Origin: Pseudomonas sp. R76
GTDB lineage: Bacteria > Pseudomonadota > Gammaproteobacteria > Pseudomonadales > Pseudomonadaceae
Reading direction: 5' to 3'
Assembly: GCF_009834565.1 (NCBI RefSeq)
Contig: NZ_CP019428.1
Coordinates: 3,348,001 to 3,412,000 of the forward strand
DNA: 64,000 nt
Position numbers and translations under genes: made by a program. Shown here one piece after another: positions 1-8,383 of this stretch (positions are counted from its first letter, which is position 1; each line of letters starts with the position of its first letter). A model generated the notes under the pieces. The model did not search any database, had not been told where the DNA came from, and saw only the letters and a program-made list of their open reading frames with translations.

Positions 1-613
1 ATGCGCCGTGACGCAACCCTTGTACCCAGCAGCGGCAGATGTGCAAGCCGTTGGCCGGGCTGAAGGTGCCGGGGTTGAGGCACCCCTCGAGCCAGAGCCC
101 GTCAAGCATCGCCGATAGGCCGATGGCCGCCAGGTGGCTGTCGTGGATCACCAGTTTTTCGCTGCGAGCGAGGTCGTCGAGCAGTTGCTGGATCAGCGCC
201 AGGTAGGCGCGGTAGCTGTTTTCGTGGGACTGGTTTACGTGGGGCGAATGGCGGATCAGGCTCCAGAACACCACCCACACCCCGAGCAGGTCGGGGTCCA
301 TGACGCGCGGCGAAAACGAGGCGCTGAGAAACGCATCCAGGCGTGCGGCGGCGCCTTCGGCCAACTCGACTTGCGCCCATAGCGCGCGGGTCAATTCACT
401 GGCCAGCTTGTGGTAGGTCTCGGCGATCAGTGCATCGATGCTGCCGAAGTGGTGGTTGAGCAAGCCCACGGAAACACCGGCTTCAGCCGCGATCTTGCGC
501 ACGGAAATCCCGGCATGGCCGTCGCGGGAAAGGCAGGTGAGGGTGGCGGCAACCAGCAGGTCCCGGCGTTCATCGGGGTCGGCACGGCGCAGTTTGGGAG
601 GGTCGATGCTCAT
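1..613 (-). CDS. TetR/AcrR-family transcriptional regulator (BetI-like), 3' end cut by window edge
   Basis: The frame opens at an ATG at 613 and stays open to position 1, giving about 204 residues with no stop, so the C-terminus is missing. The N-terminus (MSIDPPKLRRADPDERRDLL...) leads into a typical TetR helix-turn-helix, with ISVRKIAAEAGVSVGLLNHHFGS at roughly residues 36-58. The all-helical ligand-binding part follows, with WVVFWSLIRH near residues 117-126. The layout resembles BetI-type repressors. It is divergent from the deacylase at 704, and a perfect palindrome in the gap is the obvious operator, so it probably represses itself and that gene. The ligand is unknown. Confidence 0.85.
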   Translation of the reverse strand, partial: MSIDPPKLRRADPDERRDLLVAATLTCLSRDGHAGISVRKIAAEAGVSVGLLNHHFGSIDALIAETYHKLASELTRALWAQVELAEGAAARLDAFLSASFSPRVMDPDLLGVWVVFWSLIRHSPHVNQSHENSYRAYLALIQQLLDDLARSEKLVIHDSHLAAIGLSAMLDGLWLEGCLNPGTFSPANGLHICRCWVQGLRHGA

Positions 614-652
614 GGGAATGCCTTTGATGAAAGACCAGAGCGCCAAGGTTAG

Positions 653-668
653 TTGAACGTGTGTTCAA
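653..668. promoter_or_regulatory. TetR-type operator palindrome
   Basis: TTGAAC-GTGT-GTTCAA is a perfect inverted repeat with 6-bp arms. It lies in the 90-bp gap between the divergent TetR regulator (start 613) and the deacylase (start 704). TTGAAC/GTTCAA half-sites are common for BetI-like TetR repressors. Confidence 0.7.
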
Positions 669-703
669 TCTCTAGCAATTAAATGGTGAGAGGAGGGCAA
701 GGC

Positions 704-1702
704 ATGGCAAAAGACCTTTCGTGGCAGGTAGCAGGCGACGCCGGCAACCGGCTGCACATCGGCGCCTGGCGCTTCGAAGGCGACGGCAGCGGGCCAACGG
801 TTCACCTGCAAGCGGGCGTGCACGCCGATGAAATCGCCGGGATGCTGGTGCTGCACCAGTTGCTGCCGCGCTTGCAGGCTTGTCAGGATCAGGGCCTTCT
901 CAAGGGCACCGTGACCGTCGTGCCCCAGGCGAATCCCTTCGGTATCGGCCAATTTCGCCAGGGCAAGTTGTTGGGGCGTTTCCACGAAGCCACCGGGCAG
1001 AACTTCAACCGTGCCTTCGATCATTCCCTGGCGATGGAACGCCCGGCAAGCAACCTGGCGCAGTGGCAAAAAAGCCTGGTGCAACTGGCGGCCGACGCCG
1101 ACCTGGTGCTCGACCTGCACACCGACGACGAGGCCCTGCCTTACCTCTATATCCACCGCAGCTTCTGGCCGGAACCAGGCCTGGCCCTGGCGGCGGCGTT
1201 GCAGGTGGAGGTGGTGATCGTCTGGGATGACGGCGGTGACGGTTCTTTTGAAGAAACCATCATCAACCACGGCGCACCACAGCTGGCGGCGACGATCGAA
1301 TTGCGCGGCCAGGCGGATGTCAGCGACGCGCTGGCGCAGCAGGACGCCGATGGTTTATGGGCCTGGCTGTGCATCAACGGCGTGATTGATGAAGTGGCGG
1401 CCATCAACGAATGGCAGGGCGACGTGGTGGACATGGGCTGCATGGAAACCATCCTCGCACCCTGCGCGGGTGTGCTGGTGTTTGAACAAGGCCTGGGCGA
1501 TCAGGTGGAGGAGGGCCAGCGTTTTGCCCGGATTATCGCAAGGCCTGGTGACCCCACCTCAGAAGTGATTTTGCACGCTGCACAAACCGGCCGCATGGTC
1601 ACCCGCCACCGCGAACGCCTGGTGGCCCAGGGTTCGGTGGTGGCCAAGTTTACCGGCACGCGCCTGTCCGACAGCTACAGCGGCGGGGTGTTGGACCCAT
1701 AA
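704..1702 (+). CDS. Succinylglutamate desuccinylase/aspartoacylase (AstE/AspA) family zinc hydrolase
   Basis: This 332-residue protein should be a zinc-dependent deacylase or amidohydrolase of the M14 superfamily. The zinc-site pair H40-x-x-E43 sits in GVHADE. A further zinc histidine is in LDLHTDDEALP, and a candidate catalytic glutamate is in ATIELRGQ. The C-terminal part looks like the beta-rich domain of AstE/AspA proteins. The ATG at 704 is preferred over the in-frame ATG at 683 because AGGAGGG (691-697) sits 6 nt upstream. It is divergent from a TetR repressor and shares its operator, so the substrate is probably linked to the TetR ligand. I cannot assign the substrate; the DoeB-like N-acetyl-diaminobutyrate branch is one alternative. 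Confidence 0.8.
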   Translation: MAKDLSWQVAGDAGNRLHIGAWRFEGDGSGPTVHLQAGVHADEIAGMLVLHQLLPRLQACQDQGLLKGTVTVVPQANPFGIGQFRQGKLLGRFHEATGQNFNRAFDHSLAMERPASNLAQWQKSLVQLAADADLVLDLHTDDEALPYLYIHRSFWPEPGLALAAALQVEVVIVWDDGGDGSFEETIINHGAPQLAATIELRGQADVSDALAQQDADGLWAWLCINGVIDEVAAINEWQGDVVDMGCMETILAPCAGVLVFEQGLGDQVEEGQRFARIIARPGDPTSEVILHAAQTGRMVTRHRERLVAQGSVVAKFTGTRLSDSYSGGVLDP

Positions 1703-1726
1703 CATTGTCTATGTACCCCCCATCCA

Positions 1727-2372
1727 ACTGTGGGAGCAGGCAAGCCAGCTCCCACCTTCGACCGCATTTATTCAGGCTGTAACCCATTCAACTGTGGGAG
1801 CGGGCTTGCCCGCGAAGGCGGCGCATCAGGCCATACATGAGTCAGCTGACCCACCGCTATCGCAGGCAAGCCAGCTCCCACCTTCGACCGCATTTTTCCA
1901 GGCTGTAACCCAGTCAACTGTGGGAGCGGGCTTGCCCGCGAAGGCGGTGTATCAGGCCATACATGAGTCAGCTGACCCACCGCTATCGCAGGCAAGCCAG
2001 CTCCCACATTCAACCGCATTTATTCAGGCTGTAACCCAGTCAACTGTGGGAGCGGGCTTGCCCGCGAAGGCGGCGTATCAGGCCATACATGAGTCAGCTG
2101 ACCCACCGCTATCGCAGGCAAGCCAGCTCCCACCTTCGACCGCATTTTTCCAGGCTGTAACCCAGTCAACTGTGGGAGCGGGCTTGCCCGCGAAGGCGGA
2201 GTATCAGGCCATACATGAGTCAGCTGACCCACCGCTATCACAGGTCAGCCAGCTCCCACCTTCGACCGCATTTTTCCAGTCTGTAACCCAGTCAACTGTG
2301 GGAGCGGGCTTGCCCGCGAAGGCGGTGTGTCAGGCCATACATGAGTCAGCTGACCCACCGCTATCGCAGGCC
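1727..2372. repeat. Tandem REPIN array, 126-bp unit, about 4.6 full copies plus a shortened leading copy
   Basis: Copies begin with CAACTGTGGGAGCGGGCTTG at 1789, 1915, 2041, 2167 and 2293, exactly 126 bp apart. The last copy loses identity near 2372. A shortened leading copy (from about 1727) joins the forward and reverse REP directly. Each unit carries a forward REP (GTGGGAGCGGGCTTGCCCGC) and, about 75 bp on, a degenerate inverted REP (GGCAAGCCAGCTCCCAC), so each unit is a REPIN-like hairpin. Because 126 is divisible by 3, a 241-codon frame stays open through the array on the plus strand. I regard that frame as a by-product, not a gene. Confidence 0.9.
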
Positions 2373-2519
2373 AGCCACCGAATCTGCACCCAGCTGCCGC
2401 CAGTGCCGCCGTCGGAACTCGCCCTGATCAGCGGCGTCGAGCGCTTGAGTGCTACCCACCACGGGCTGATCGACTGTTTGCGCGAGGCCGTTTCACAGCC
2501 TGGGCAGGCGTTCCAGTAA
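2373..2519 (+). pseudogene. Possible 3' remnant of a lost coding sequence fused to the repeat array
   Basis: Immediately after the repeats the plus-strand frame continues for about 48 codons to a TAA at 2517-2519. It has strongly G/C third positions and a protein-like ending (ELALISGVERLSATHHGLID... AFQ). It overlaps by 27 bp the end of the convergent EAL gene. I do not recognise the family. It could be the end of a gene destroyed by REPIN amplification, or a chance open frame. Confidence 0.25.
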
Positions 2520-3746
2520 CAGGCGCTCAAGGGTGGCTGCCGGCAGCGGCCGGCTGAACAAATACCCCTGAATCTGATCGCAGCCGGCGTCCTTCAAAAA
2601 CGCCAGCTGCGCCTGGGTTTCCACGCCTTCGGCAACCACTTGCAGGCTCAGGCTATGGGCCAGTTCAATGATGGTGCGGGTGATTGCCGCGTCTTGCGGG
2701 TTGGTGGTGACTTCGCGGATAAACGCGATGTCGATCTTCAGCGTATCGATGGGGAACCGGCGCAGGTACGCCAGGCTTGAATAGCCAGTGCCGAAGTCAT
2801 CAATGGAGATCTTCACGCCCAGGTTGCGCAAGCGTTGCAGGCTGGCGATGGTGTGCTGGGTGTTTTCCATCAGCGAGCCTTCCGTCAGCTCGACCTCCAG
2901 CCAATGCGGTGCGACGCCGGTTTCTATCAGGATGCGTTCGATGTCGGCAATCAGGTCGCCCTCGATCAATTGATGGCCGGAAACGTTGACGGACACCTCG
3001 ACGGCGCCAATCAGGCCGCGTTGCCACTCGGCAATCTGCTGGCAAACGGTGTCGATCACCCAGCGCCCGACCGGCACGATCAACCCCAGGCTTTCCAGCA
3101 CCGGTACGAACACCGCCGGCGACACCGCGCCGTAGCCGGGGCGCTCCCAGCGCAGCAGGGCTTCAAGGGCGCATATCTGCCCGCCGGCAAGTTCGACCTT
3201 GGGTTGGTAATGCACCGTGAATTCATTGAGTTCCACTGCTTGGCGCAAGGCATTTTCCAGGTCCTGGCGCGCCAGGTCATGCACGCTCATGCCGGCCGGC
3301 GCGCCCGTTTCCCGTCGCAGTTGCTGCTCCAGCACCAGGTTGTGGGTTTTCAACTGATCGCCACGCGCCTTGAGACGCAGCAGGTTGCGCACGCGCAACC
3401 ACAACTCGGCACGCTCCACCGGTTTGCTGATGAACTCCTCGGCGCCGGTTTCCAGCCCGCTGACCCGCGCGCTCGGCTCACTGAGGGCCGAGAGCATGAT
3501 GATCGGGATGCTGGCGGTGGTTTCGTCGCCCTTCAGCTGGCTGGCGACTTCATAGCCGTCCATGCCCGGCATCATGATGTCCAGCAGGATCAGGTCAGGT
3601 GGCTGTTGCGCCACGAGCTGCAGCGCTTCTTCACCGCTGCTCGCACTCAGGGTCTGGTAGCCCTGGTGTTGCAGCAGGGTTTCCAATAGCTTGCGAACCT
3701 GGGGTTCGTCATCAACGATCAACAGCGTTGCGGGTTGGCTGGCCAT
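2493..3746 (-). CDS. Response regulator with EAL domain (c-di-GMP phosphodiesterase)
   Basis: This 417-residue protein has an N-terminal receiver with D12, D13, phospho-acceptor D56 and K108. A short linker (about 115-160) leads to a complete EAL domain (about 165-410). The catalytic set is intact: E195-A-L, N254, ELTE (286-289), DDFGTGYSS with D316/D317, K337, E373 in AEGVE, and Q393 in QGYLFSRP. It should hydrolyse c-di-GMP to pGpG under phosphorelay control in the cytoplasm. It begins 9 nt after the small receiver gene and is the last gene of a kinase-receiver-effector operon. Confidence 0.92.
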   Translation of the reverse strand: MASQPATLLIVDDEPQVRKLLETLLQHQGYQTLSASSGEEALQLVAQQPPDLILLDIMMPGMDGYEVASQLKGDETTASIPIIMLSALSEPSARVSGLETGAEEFISKPVERAELWLRVRNLLRLKARGDQLKTHNLVLEQQLRRETGAPAGMSVHDLARQDLENALRQAVELNEFTVHYQPKVELAGGQICALEALLRWERPGYGAVSPAVFVPVLESLGLIVPVGRWVIDTVCQQIAEWQRGLIGAVEVSVNVSGHQLIEGDLIADIERILIETGVAPHWLEVELTEGSLMENTQHTIASLQRLRNLGVKISIDDFGTGYSSLAYLRRFPIDTLKIDIAFIREVTTNPQDAAITRTIIELAHSLSLQVVAEGVETQAQLAFLKDAGCDQIQGYLFSRPLPAATLERLLLERLPRL

Positions 3747-3755
3747 GGAGAGGAC

Positions 3756-4139
3756 TCATAGAAGAGGGTTGGTGTGTGGTTGCAGCAAGGTGTCGATGAC
3801 CTGGTACAGCTCCTTGTAACGCAGCGGCTTGATGATGTAGGCGTCGCAACCGGCCAGCCGGGTCTTCTCGCGGTCTTCCTTCATGGCCATGGCGGTCAGG
3901 GCGATCACCGGAATGTGCGCGGTATTTGGGTCTTGCTTGAGCAGCGACGTGGCGGCGAGGCCGTCCATGCCCGGTAGCTGAATGTCCATCAGGATCAGTG
4001 CCGGTTGTTTTTCCCGCGCCAGGGTCAGGCCAGTTTCCGCATCCGCCGCCCATAACACGGTGTGACCGGCATTGAGCAGCAACAAGCGCGCCAGGCGCAT
4101 GTTTGCCTCGTTGTCTTCGACGATCAGGATTTCGGCCAT
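3756..4139 (-). CDS. Stand-alone response regulator receiver (CheY/DivK-like)
   Basis: This 127-residue protein is a single receiver domain. It has the acidic pair E8/D9 in ILIVEDNEAN, phospho-acceptor D52 in ILMDIQLPGMDG, the switch Thr in ALTAM, and the conserved Lys in YIIKPL. No output domain follows. The ATG at 4139 gives the canonical MAEILIVEDN start and a 16-nt overlap with the end of the kinase gene, which implies translational coupling. It probably shuttles phosphate or acts as a DivK-like adaptor between the kinase and the EAL regulator. Confidence 0.9.
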   Translation of the reverse strand: MAEILIVEDNEANMRLARLLLLNAGHTVLWAADAETGLTLAREKQPALILMDIQLPGMDGLAATSLLKQDPNTAHIPVIALTAMAMKEDREKTRLAGCDAYIIKPLRYKELYQVIDTLLQPHTNPLL

Positions 4140-5473
4140 ACAGCCTCCGGCGCACGGTGCAGGGGCAGCCACACCACAAAACGCGTGCCCAGGCCTGCGC
4201 GGCTGGCCACGGCGACGCTGCCGCCATGCAGGTCGGTCAGTTGCTTGACCATCGCCAGGCCCAGGCCTGTGCCTTCGAATTTACGCGCCAGGCTGCTGTC
4301 GATCTGGCTGAAGGCCTTGAACAGCTTGCTCATGTCCTCCTCGGCGATGCCAATGCCGGTGTCGCTGACACTCAATTCCAGGAACTGCGCGTGGGTGCCG
4401 GGCTGCAGGGCGAAGCCGTGGGTCGCCCAATCGCCGGGGATCTGCCCGACCTGCGCGCGGCTCACTTCGCGCACTGCCAGGGTCACGCTGCTGCCGTGTT
4501 CGCTGAACTTCACCGCATTGGCCAGCAGGTTGTAGACGATCTGCTTGGTCTTGCGCAGGTCCAGTTCCAGGGTGCCGAAATCGGCCTCGCATTCCAGCTT
4601 CAACTGGATGCGTTGCAGGGCGGCTTTTTCGCGCACGATCAATAAACTGTTGGCGAGCAAGCCCGCCAGTTCCACGGGCTCCAACTCCAGGTCCATCATC
4701 CCGGCCTCGACCTTGGACAGGTCAAGAATGTCGTTGATCAGTGACAGCAGGTGCTGGCCGCTGGTGAAGATGTCGCCGATGTATTCGCGCTGCACCTCGC
4801 TCATGTCGCCGACCAAGCCATCCTTCAAGGCCTCGGAAAAGCCAATCACCGCGTTCAGCGGCGTGCGCAGTTCGTGGGACATGGTGGCGAGGAACTCGGA
4901 CTTCATGTGGTTGGCGTGTTCCAGCTCCAGGTTCTTTTCTTCCAGCGCGCGTTCGAAGCCTTTGCGCTCGGCTTCTTCCTGTTTGCGCGCAGTGTTGTCG
5001 GTGCCGATCAGCAGGTAGCCGATGATCGTGTCGTGGCGGTTGCGCAAGGCCGTGACCGAGACCATCGCTGACAGGCGACTGCCGTCCTTGCGGATATAGG
5101 TCAGCTCGTAAATATCTTCGATGCCGCGCGAGGCCTTGAACACCAGGGCTTCGAAGCCTGGGTTGATCGGCGTGTCCAGCTCCAGGCTAAGGGCGGCGGC
5201 GCGGGTAATCAGCTCGGCGGGGTCGGAAATGTCGGCGGGGGTAATGCGGTTCAGCACGTCGTCGGCGGCGTAGCCGAGCATGCGTTCGGCGCCGACATTG
5301 AAGATTTGGATCACGCCTTTTTCGTCGGTGGCGATGCTGGAAAAATACGCGCTGTTGAAGATCGCGTCTTGCAGGGCGCCGGTCTTGAGCAGGGTTTTCT
5401 GACGTTTGAATTCGACGATTTTTTCGGCCCGCGATTGCGGTTCGAGTGGTCGGTCGGTGGGGCTTTTATCCAT
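4124..5473 (-). CDS. PAS-domain sensor histidine kinase
   Basis: This 449-residue kinase has no membrane segment, so it should be cytosolic. A PAS domain spans about residues 35-165, with the PAC-like end IGYLLIGTDNTARKQ. A coiled-coil linker (about 165-190) leads to the H-box ATMSHELRTPLN with H200. The ATPase domain carries an N-box (IVYNLLANAVKFSE), G1 (DTGIGI) and G2 (GTGLGLAM). It heads an operon with a receiver (16-nt overlap) and a REC-EAL phosphodiesterase, so it likely feeds an unknown signal into c-di-GMP turnover. No cofactor-binding residue in the PAS domain could be assigned by eye. Confidence 0.9.
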   Translation of the reverse strand: MDKSPTDRPLEPQSRAEKIVEFKRQKTLLKTGALQDAIFNSAYFSSIATDEKGVIQIFNVGAERMLGYAADDVLNRITPADISDPAELITRAAALSLELDTPINPGFEALVFKASRGIEDIYELTYIRKDGSRLSAMVSVTALRNRHDTIIGYLLIGTDNTARKQEEAERKGFERALEEKNLELEHANHMKSEFLATMSHELRTPLNAVIGFSEALKDGLVGDMSEVQREYIGDIFTSGQHLLSLINDILDLSKVEAGMMDLELEPVELAGLLANSLLIVREKAALQRIQLKLECEADFGTLELDLRKTKQIVYNLLANAVKFSEHGSSVTLAVREVSRAQVGQIPGDWATHGFALQPGTHAQFLELSVSDTGIGIAEEDMSKLFKAFSQIDSSLARKFEGTGLGLAMVKQLTDLHGGSVAVASRAGLGTRFVVWLPLHRAPEAVWPKS

Positions 5474-5691
5474 CGCGGTGGCGTTCCGGGAACTTCAGGC
5501 CCGCCATCATCGAAAGCCGATGGCGCAGAGCATGCTCACAGAAGATCGCGCAAAGGCGATGAGGAGGAGATGAGGTCTTTGGACAATAGCAGATGCTGCG
5601 CTCAGCGCTGTACGAATACACTCAAACGAGTGACGCTATCGTAATGCTCAGAGCGCCACGCTACGGATGATCTGGTTTTGTCGAGGGCCAG

Positions 5692-7068
5692 CTATGGGTC
5701 AAGTGACCCCGGGATCTGCAGCGCGGCCCTCAACCCGCCGCCAGCCAGGTTGTCCAGGCTGACATGCCCACCAAGCCGTTCGGCGATGGTCTGTACGATC
5801 GTCAGCCCCAAGCCTGCCCCTTCGGCGTTGCCCCTGCTGTAGAACAGCTCGAACAGGCGCTCACGCTCGCTCTCGTCAATACCGGGGCCCTGGTCATCGA
5901 CTGTCAGCTCGAAACCCAGGGCGTTTTTGCGCAACCCCACGGTAATCACCCCATGTTCGGGGGAGAAGTTCGCTGCGTTGGTCACCAGGTTGGTCAGGGC
6001 GATATTGATCGCTGCCGCATCGGTGTTCACGTCGTAGGGACCATCGTCCACGTCGAATACCAGCTCCAGGCCCTTGCTCAGCAGCCAAGGGGTCAACTGA
6101 ATCAGTGTTTCACGCACGGTCGTCGCCAGGTCGATGGCCTGCGCCGGGGGTTGTGCGCCGCTGGGCTCCAGGCGCGCCATGGTCAGCAATTGGTTGACCA
6201 GGCGGCTGGTGCGGTCGACACCCGTGATCAGAAAGGCCAGGGACTCGCGCCGTTCGGTTTCCGTGCCGGCTTCCAACAGGTTTTGCGCGTGCACGCGCAA
6301 GACCGCCAGGGGCGTGCGCATTTCGTGGGCGGCGTCGGCGATAAACCGGCGTTCGCGGCCGAGCATTTCCTGGATGTGCGCCAACATGCGGTTCAGCGCG
6401 GCTTGCATCGGCTCCAGTTCTATCGGCAGCGGCGTCAGTTGCATAGGTTCCAGGGAGCCGGAATGCCTTGCGCGTAAGGTGGCCGCCATATTGGCCAGCG
6501 GCTTGAGTCCCCAGCCGATCGCCAGCCACACCATGGCCGCCAGGATCAGGCTACCGAGCACATTGGGCCACAAGGTGTGGCGCACGATGCGGCTGACCAG
6601 GTCGGAACGCACGTCGTCGCGCTCGCCTACCCAGATCCGCAGCCCGTTGTCTTTGTCCTTGAGCACAAAGCCGCGCCACTGCCGGCCATTCAGGTCATCG
6701 ACATTGCTGTACCCCGGTTGGGCGGGCGGTGTGGCAAATGCTGGGGCGCTGGTGGTAAACACCAACAGTTCACCCTTGGGGCCCCACACCTGGAAGGCGA
6801 TTTTACTTTCGTAGGGGTGCCCGTCCACCTTGGGGTTGGCTTCGCCCAAGGCTTTGTTGAACGCGCGGTACAGGTCCGTGCGGTCTTGGCCGGCCAGTGG
6901 CATGCTCATGACGCCTTGCAGCAGTCGCGCGTTCTGCGCCAGTTGGGCGTCGTAGACTTCGGCAATTTCATGGTTGCTGTCGTGCAGGTTAAGCACGCTG
7001 ATCACCAATAACCCGGTAAGCAGCAGGCCAATGATCAACCTCAGGGTGCGCCGCCGAATCGATGTCAT
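5692..7068 (-). CDS. Membrane sensor histidine kinase, QseC/TctE/PmrB type
   Basis: This 458-residue inner-membrane kinase has TM1 at about residues 9-27, a periplasmic sensor of about 140 residues, TM2 at about 167-187, a HAMP-like linker, and the H-box ADAAHEMRTPLAVL with H248. The N-box (LTNLVTNAANFSPE) and G boxes (DDQGPGIDE, GAGLGLTIV) are present. It overlaps the regulator gene by 4 nt (ATGA), so the two are a cognate pair. It is the last gene of the operon that starts with the thermostable-hemolysin-family gene. The signal is unknown. Confidence 0.9.
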   Translation of the reverse strand: MTSIRRRTLRLIIGLLLTGLLVISVLNLHDSNHEIAEVYDAQLAQNARLLQGVMSMPLAGQDRTDLYRAFNKALGEANPKVDGHPYESKIAFQVWGPKGELLVFTTSAPAFATPPAQPGYSNVDDLNGRQWRGFVLKDKDNGLRIWVGERDDVRSDLVSRIVRHTLWPNVLGSLILAAMVWLAIGWGLKPLANMAATLRARHSGSLEPMQLTPLPIELEPMQAALNRMLAHIQEMLGRERRFIADAAHEMRTPLAVLRVHAQNLLEAGTETERRESLAFLITGVDRTSRLVNQLLTMARLEPSGAQPPAQAIDLATTVRETLIQLTPWLLSKGLELVFDVDDGPYDVNTDAAAINIALTNLVTNAANFSPEHGVITVGLRKNALGFELTVDDQGPGIDESERERLFELFYSRGNAEGAGLGLTIVQTIAERLGGHVSLDNLAGGGLRAALQIPGSLDP

Positions 7069-7727
7069 CGGCGCTCCTCCACCAAGTAGCCGACGCCGCG
7101 AACGGTGCGGATCAGCTCACTGGAGAACTTCTTGCGCAGGTGATGGATGTGCACCTCCAGGGTGTTGCTTTCCGCTTCTTCGTTCCAACCGTAGAGCAAC
7201 TGCATCAACTGGTCGCGGGTCATGACGCGCCCGGGCGGCGAAAGCAGTTCGTGCAGCAGTTGATATTCCTTGGGCGTGAGCAGCACGGTGTCGCCGTGGT
7301 AGCTGACCTGTTGCGTGCTGGGGTTCAGGCAAATGCCCGCATGTTCGATCAATACCTGCGCGCGCCCGGCGCTGCGGCGCAGCAGCGCACGCAGGCGGGC
7401 CTTGAGCTCGGCCAGGTCGAAGGGTTTGATCAGGTAATCATCGGCACCGGCGTCAAGCCCGGCGATGCGGTCTTCGGTGGCATCCCGCGCCGTGAGGATC
7501 AGCACCGGCACGCTGGCGCCGCTGTCACGCAGGCGGCGCAATACTTCCAGGCCATCCATGCGTGGCAGGCCCAGGTCCAGCACGACCACATCAAAGGTTT
7601 CGCTGAGCAACGCATGCAAGGCACTGCTGCCATCTTGCAGCCAGTCAACGGTGTAGCCCTCACGCACCAGCGCCTGGTGAATACCTTCGCCCAGGGCTAC
7701 GTCATCTTCGATCAGTAATAGCCGCAC
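7065..7727 (-). CDS. OmpR/PhoB-family response regulator, QseB/PmrA type
   Basis: This 220-residue protein has a receiver with E7/D8/D9, phospho-acceptor D51, switch T79 and K101. The C-terminal winged helix carries the usual LTPKEYQLLHELL, RDQLMQLLYGW, VHIHHLRKKF and IRTVRGVGYLV blocks. It starts 11 nt after the TPR gene and overlaps the kinase by 4 nt. Tandem CTTAA-N6-CTGAA half-sites upstream of the operon (12041-12057 and 12084-12100) match the spacing bound by PmrA/QseB-type regulators, so autoregulation of the whole operon is likely. Confidence 0.92.
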   Translation of the reverse strand: MRLLLIEDDVALGEGIHQALVREGYTVDWLQDGSSALHALLSETFDVVVLDLGLPRMDGLEVLRRLRDSGASVPVLILTARDATEDRIAGLDAGADDYLIKPFDLAELKARLRALLRRSAGRAQVLIEHAGICLNPSTQQVSYHGDTVLLTPKEYQLLHELLSPPGRVMTRDQLMQLLYGWNEEAESNTLEVHIHHLRKKFSSELIRTVRGVGYLVEERR

Positions 7728-7738
7728 ATGGACTCCTG

Positions 7739-8383
7739 TCAGTTGAGTTTTTTATCGATCTCGACCAGTAAGTCTTCGATCTCTTTACGGCGCCCTGTAT
7801 CAGCGCTTTCCCGACCGGGCCGTGGCGCGGCCAGCAGGGCTTTGCGCAAGGCATCACGGGCTTCGCCATAACGTTTTTGCCGGTACAGGTGGTCGCCCCA
7901 GAAATACAGACTATCAATGCCCGCCGGGTTCAGTTGCAAGGCCTGTTTGAGCAGCTGTTCAGCCTTGTCGGCATCGCCAAAGCCGATCGGCCAGCCGGGG
8001 ACGCGGTCATACAGCGCCGCCAGGCTGGTGTAGGCCGAGCCTTGCAAGGCCTTGGGGTCTAGCGCGAGTGCGGTCTCCAGGTCGACCTTGGCCGCCTTGA
8101 CCTTGCTCAATGCGCCGAGCCCGCCTTGGGCACCGGCCCAACTGCTGCTGACAATTGCAGCCCAGATCCACGCTTCGGCGGCCTGGGGGCGGGCTTGGGT
8201 GAAAGCGTTTGCCTGGCTGGCGAGCTGTTCGAAGGCCTGGGTACGCTGGGCGTGCGGCAGGGTGTATTGAATGTGGGCCCAACGTGTCTGGATGTCGTTC
8301 AACCGTTGTTGGTCGGTGGCGTCGAGCGCCCAGGTGAGTGGGCTCAGGGCGGTAAGCAGCAGCACAACCAGGGCGCGTTTCAT
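7739..8383 (-). CDS. Periplasmic TPR-repeat protein
   Basis: This 214-residue protein begins with a signal peptide (MKRALVVLLLTALSPLTWALDA). Helical TPR-like repeats follow, the clearest in AEQLLKQALQLNPAGIDSLYFWG and ARDALRKALLAAPR, with a lysine-rich end. It is presumably a periplasmic or membrane-associated scaffold. Its ATG overlaps the SDR stop by 4 nt, so it belongs to the same operon. It has no catalytic motif and its role in the cluster is not evident. Confidence 0.75.
   Translation of the reverse strand: MKRALVVLLLTALSPLTWALDATDQQRLNDIQTRWAHIQYTLPHAQRTQAFEQLASQANAFTQARPQAAEAWIWAAIVSSSWAGAQGGLGALSKVKAAKVDLETALALDPKALQGSAYTSLAALYDRVPGWPIGFGDADKAEQLLKQALQLNPAGIDSLYFWGDHLYRQKRYGEARDALRKALLAAPRPGRESADTGRRKEIEDLLVEIDKKLN

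Noticed and set aside
1789..2372. CRISPR array
   Set aside because: The repeated unit is 126 bp without variable spacers and carries REP palindromes, and no cas genes are nearby.
1794..2519. A 241-codon gene of 42-residue repeats (VGAGLPAKA...)
   Set aside because: The repeat is a REPIN unit whose period happens to be divisible by three; both strands are partly open and there is no ribosome site.
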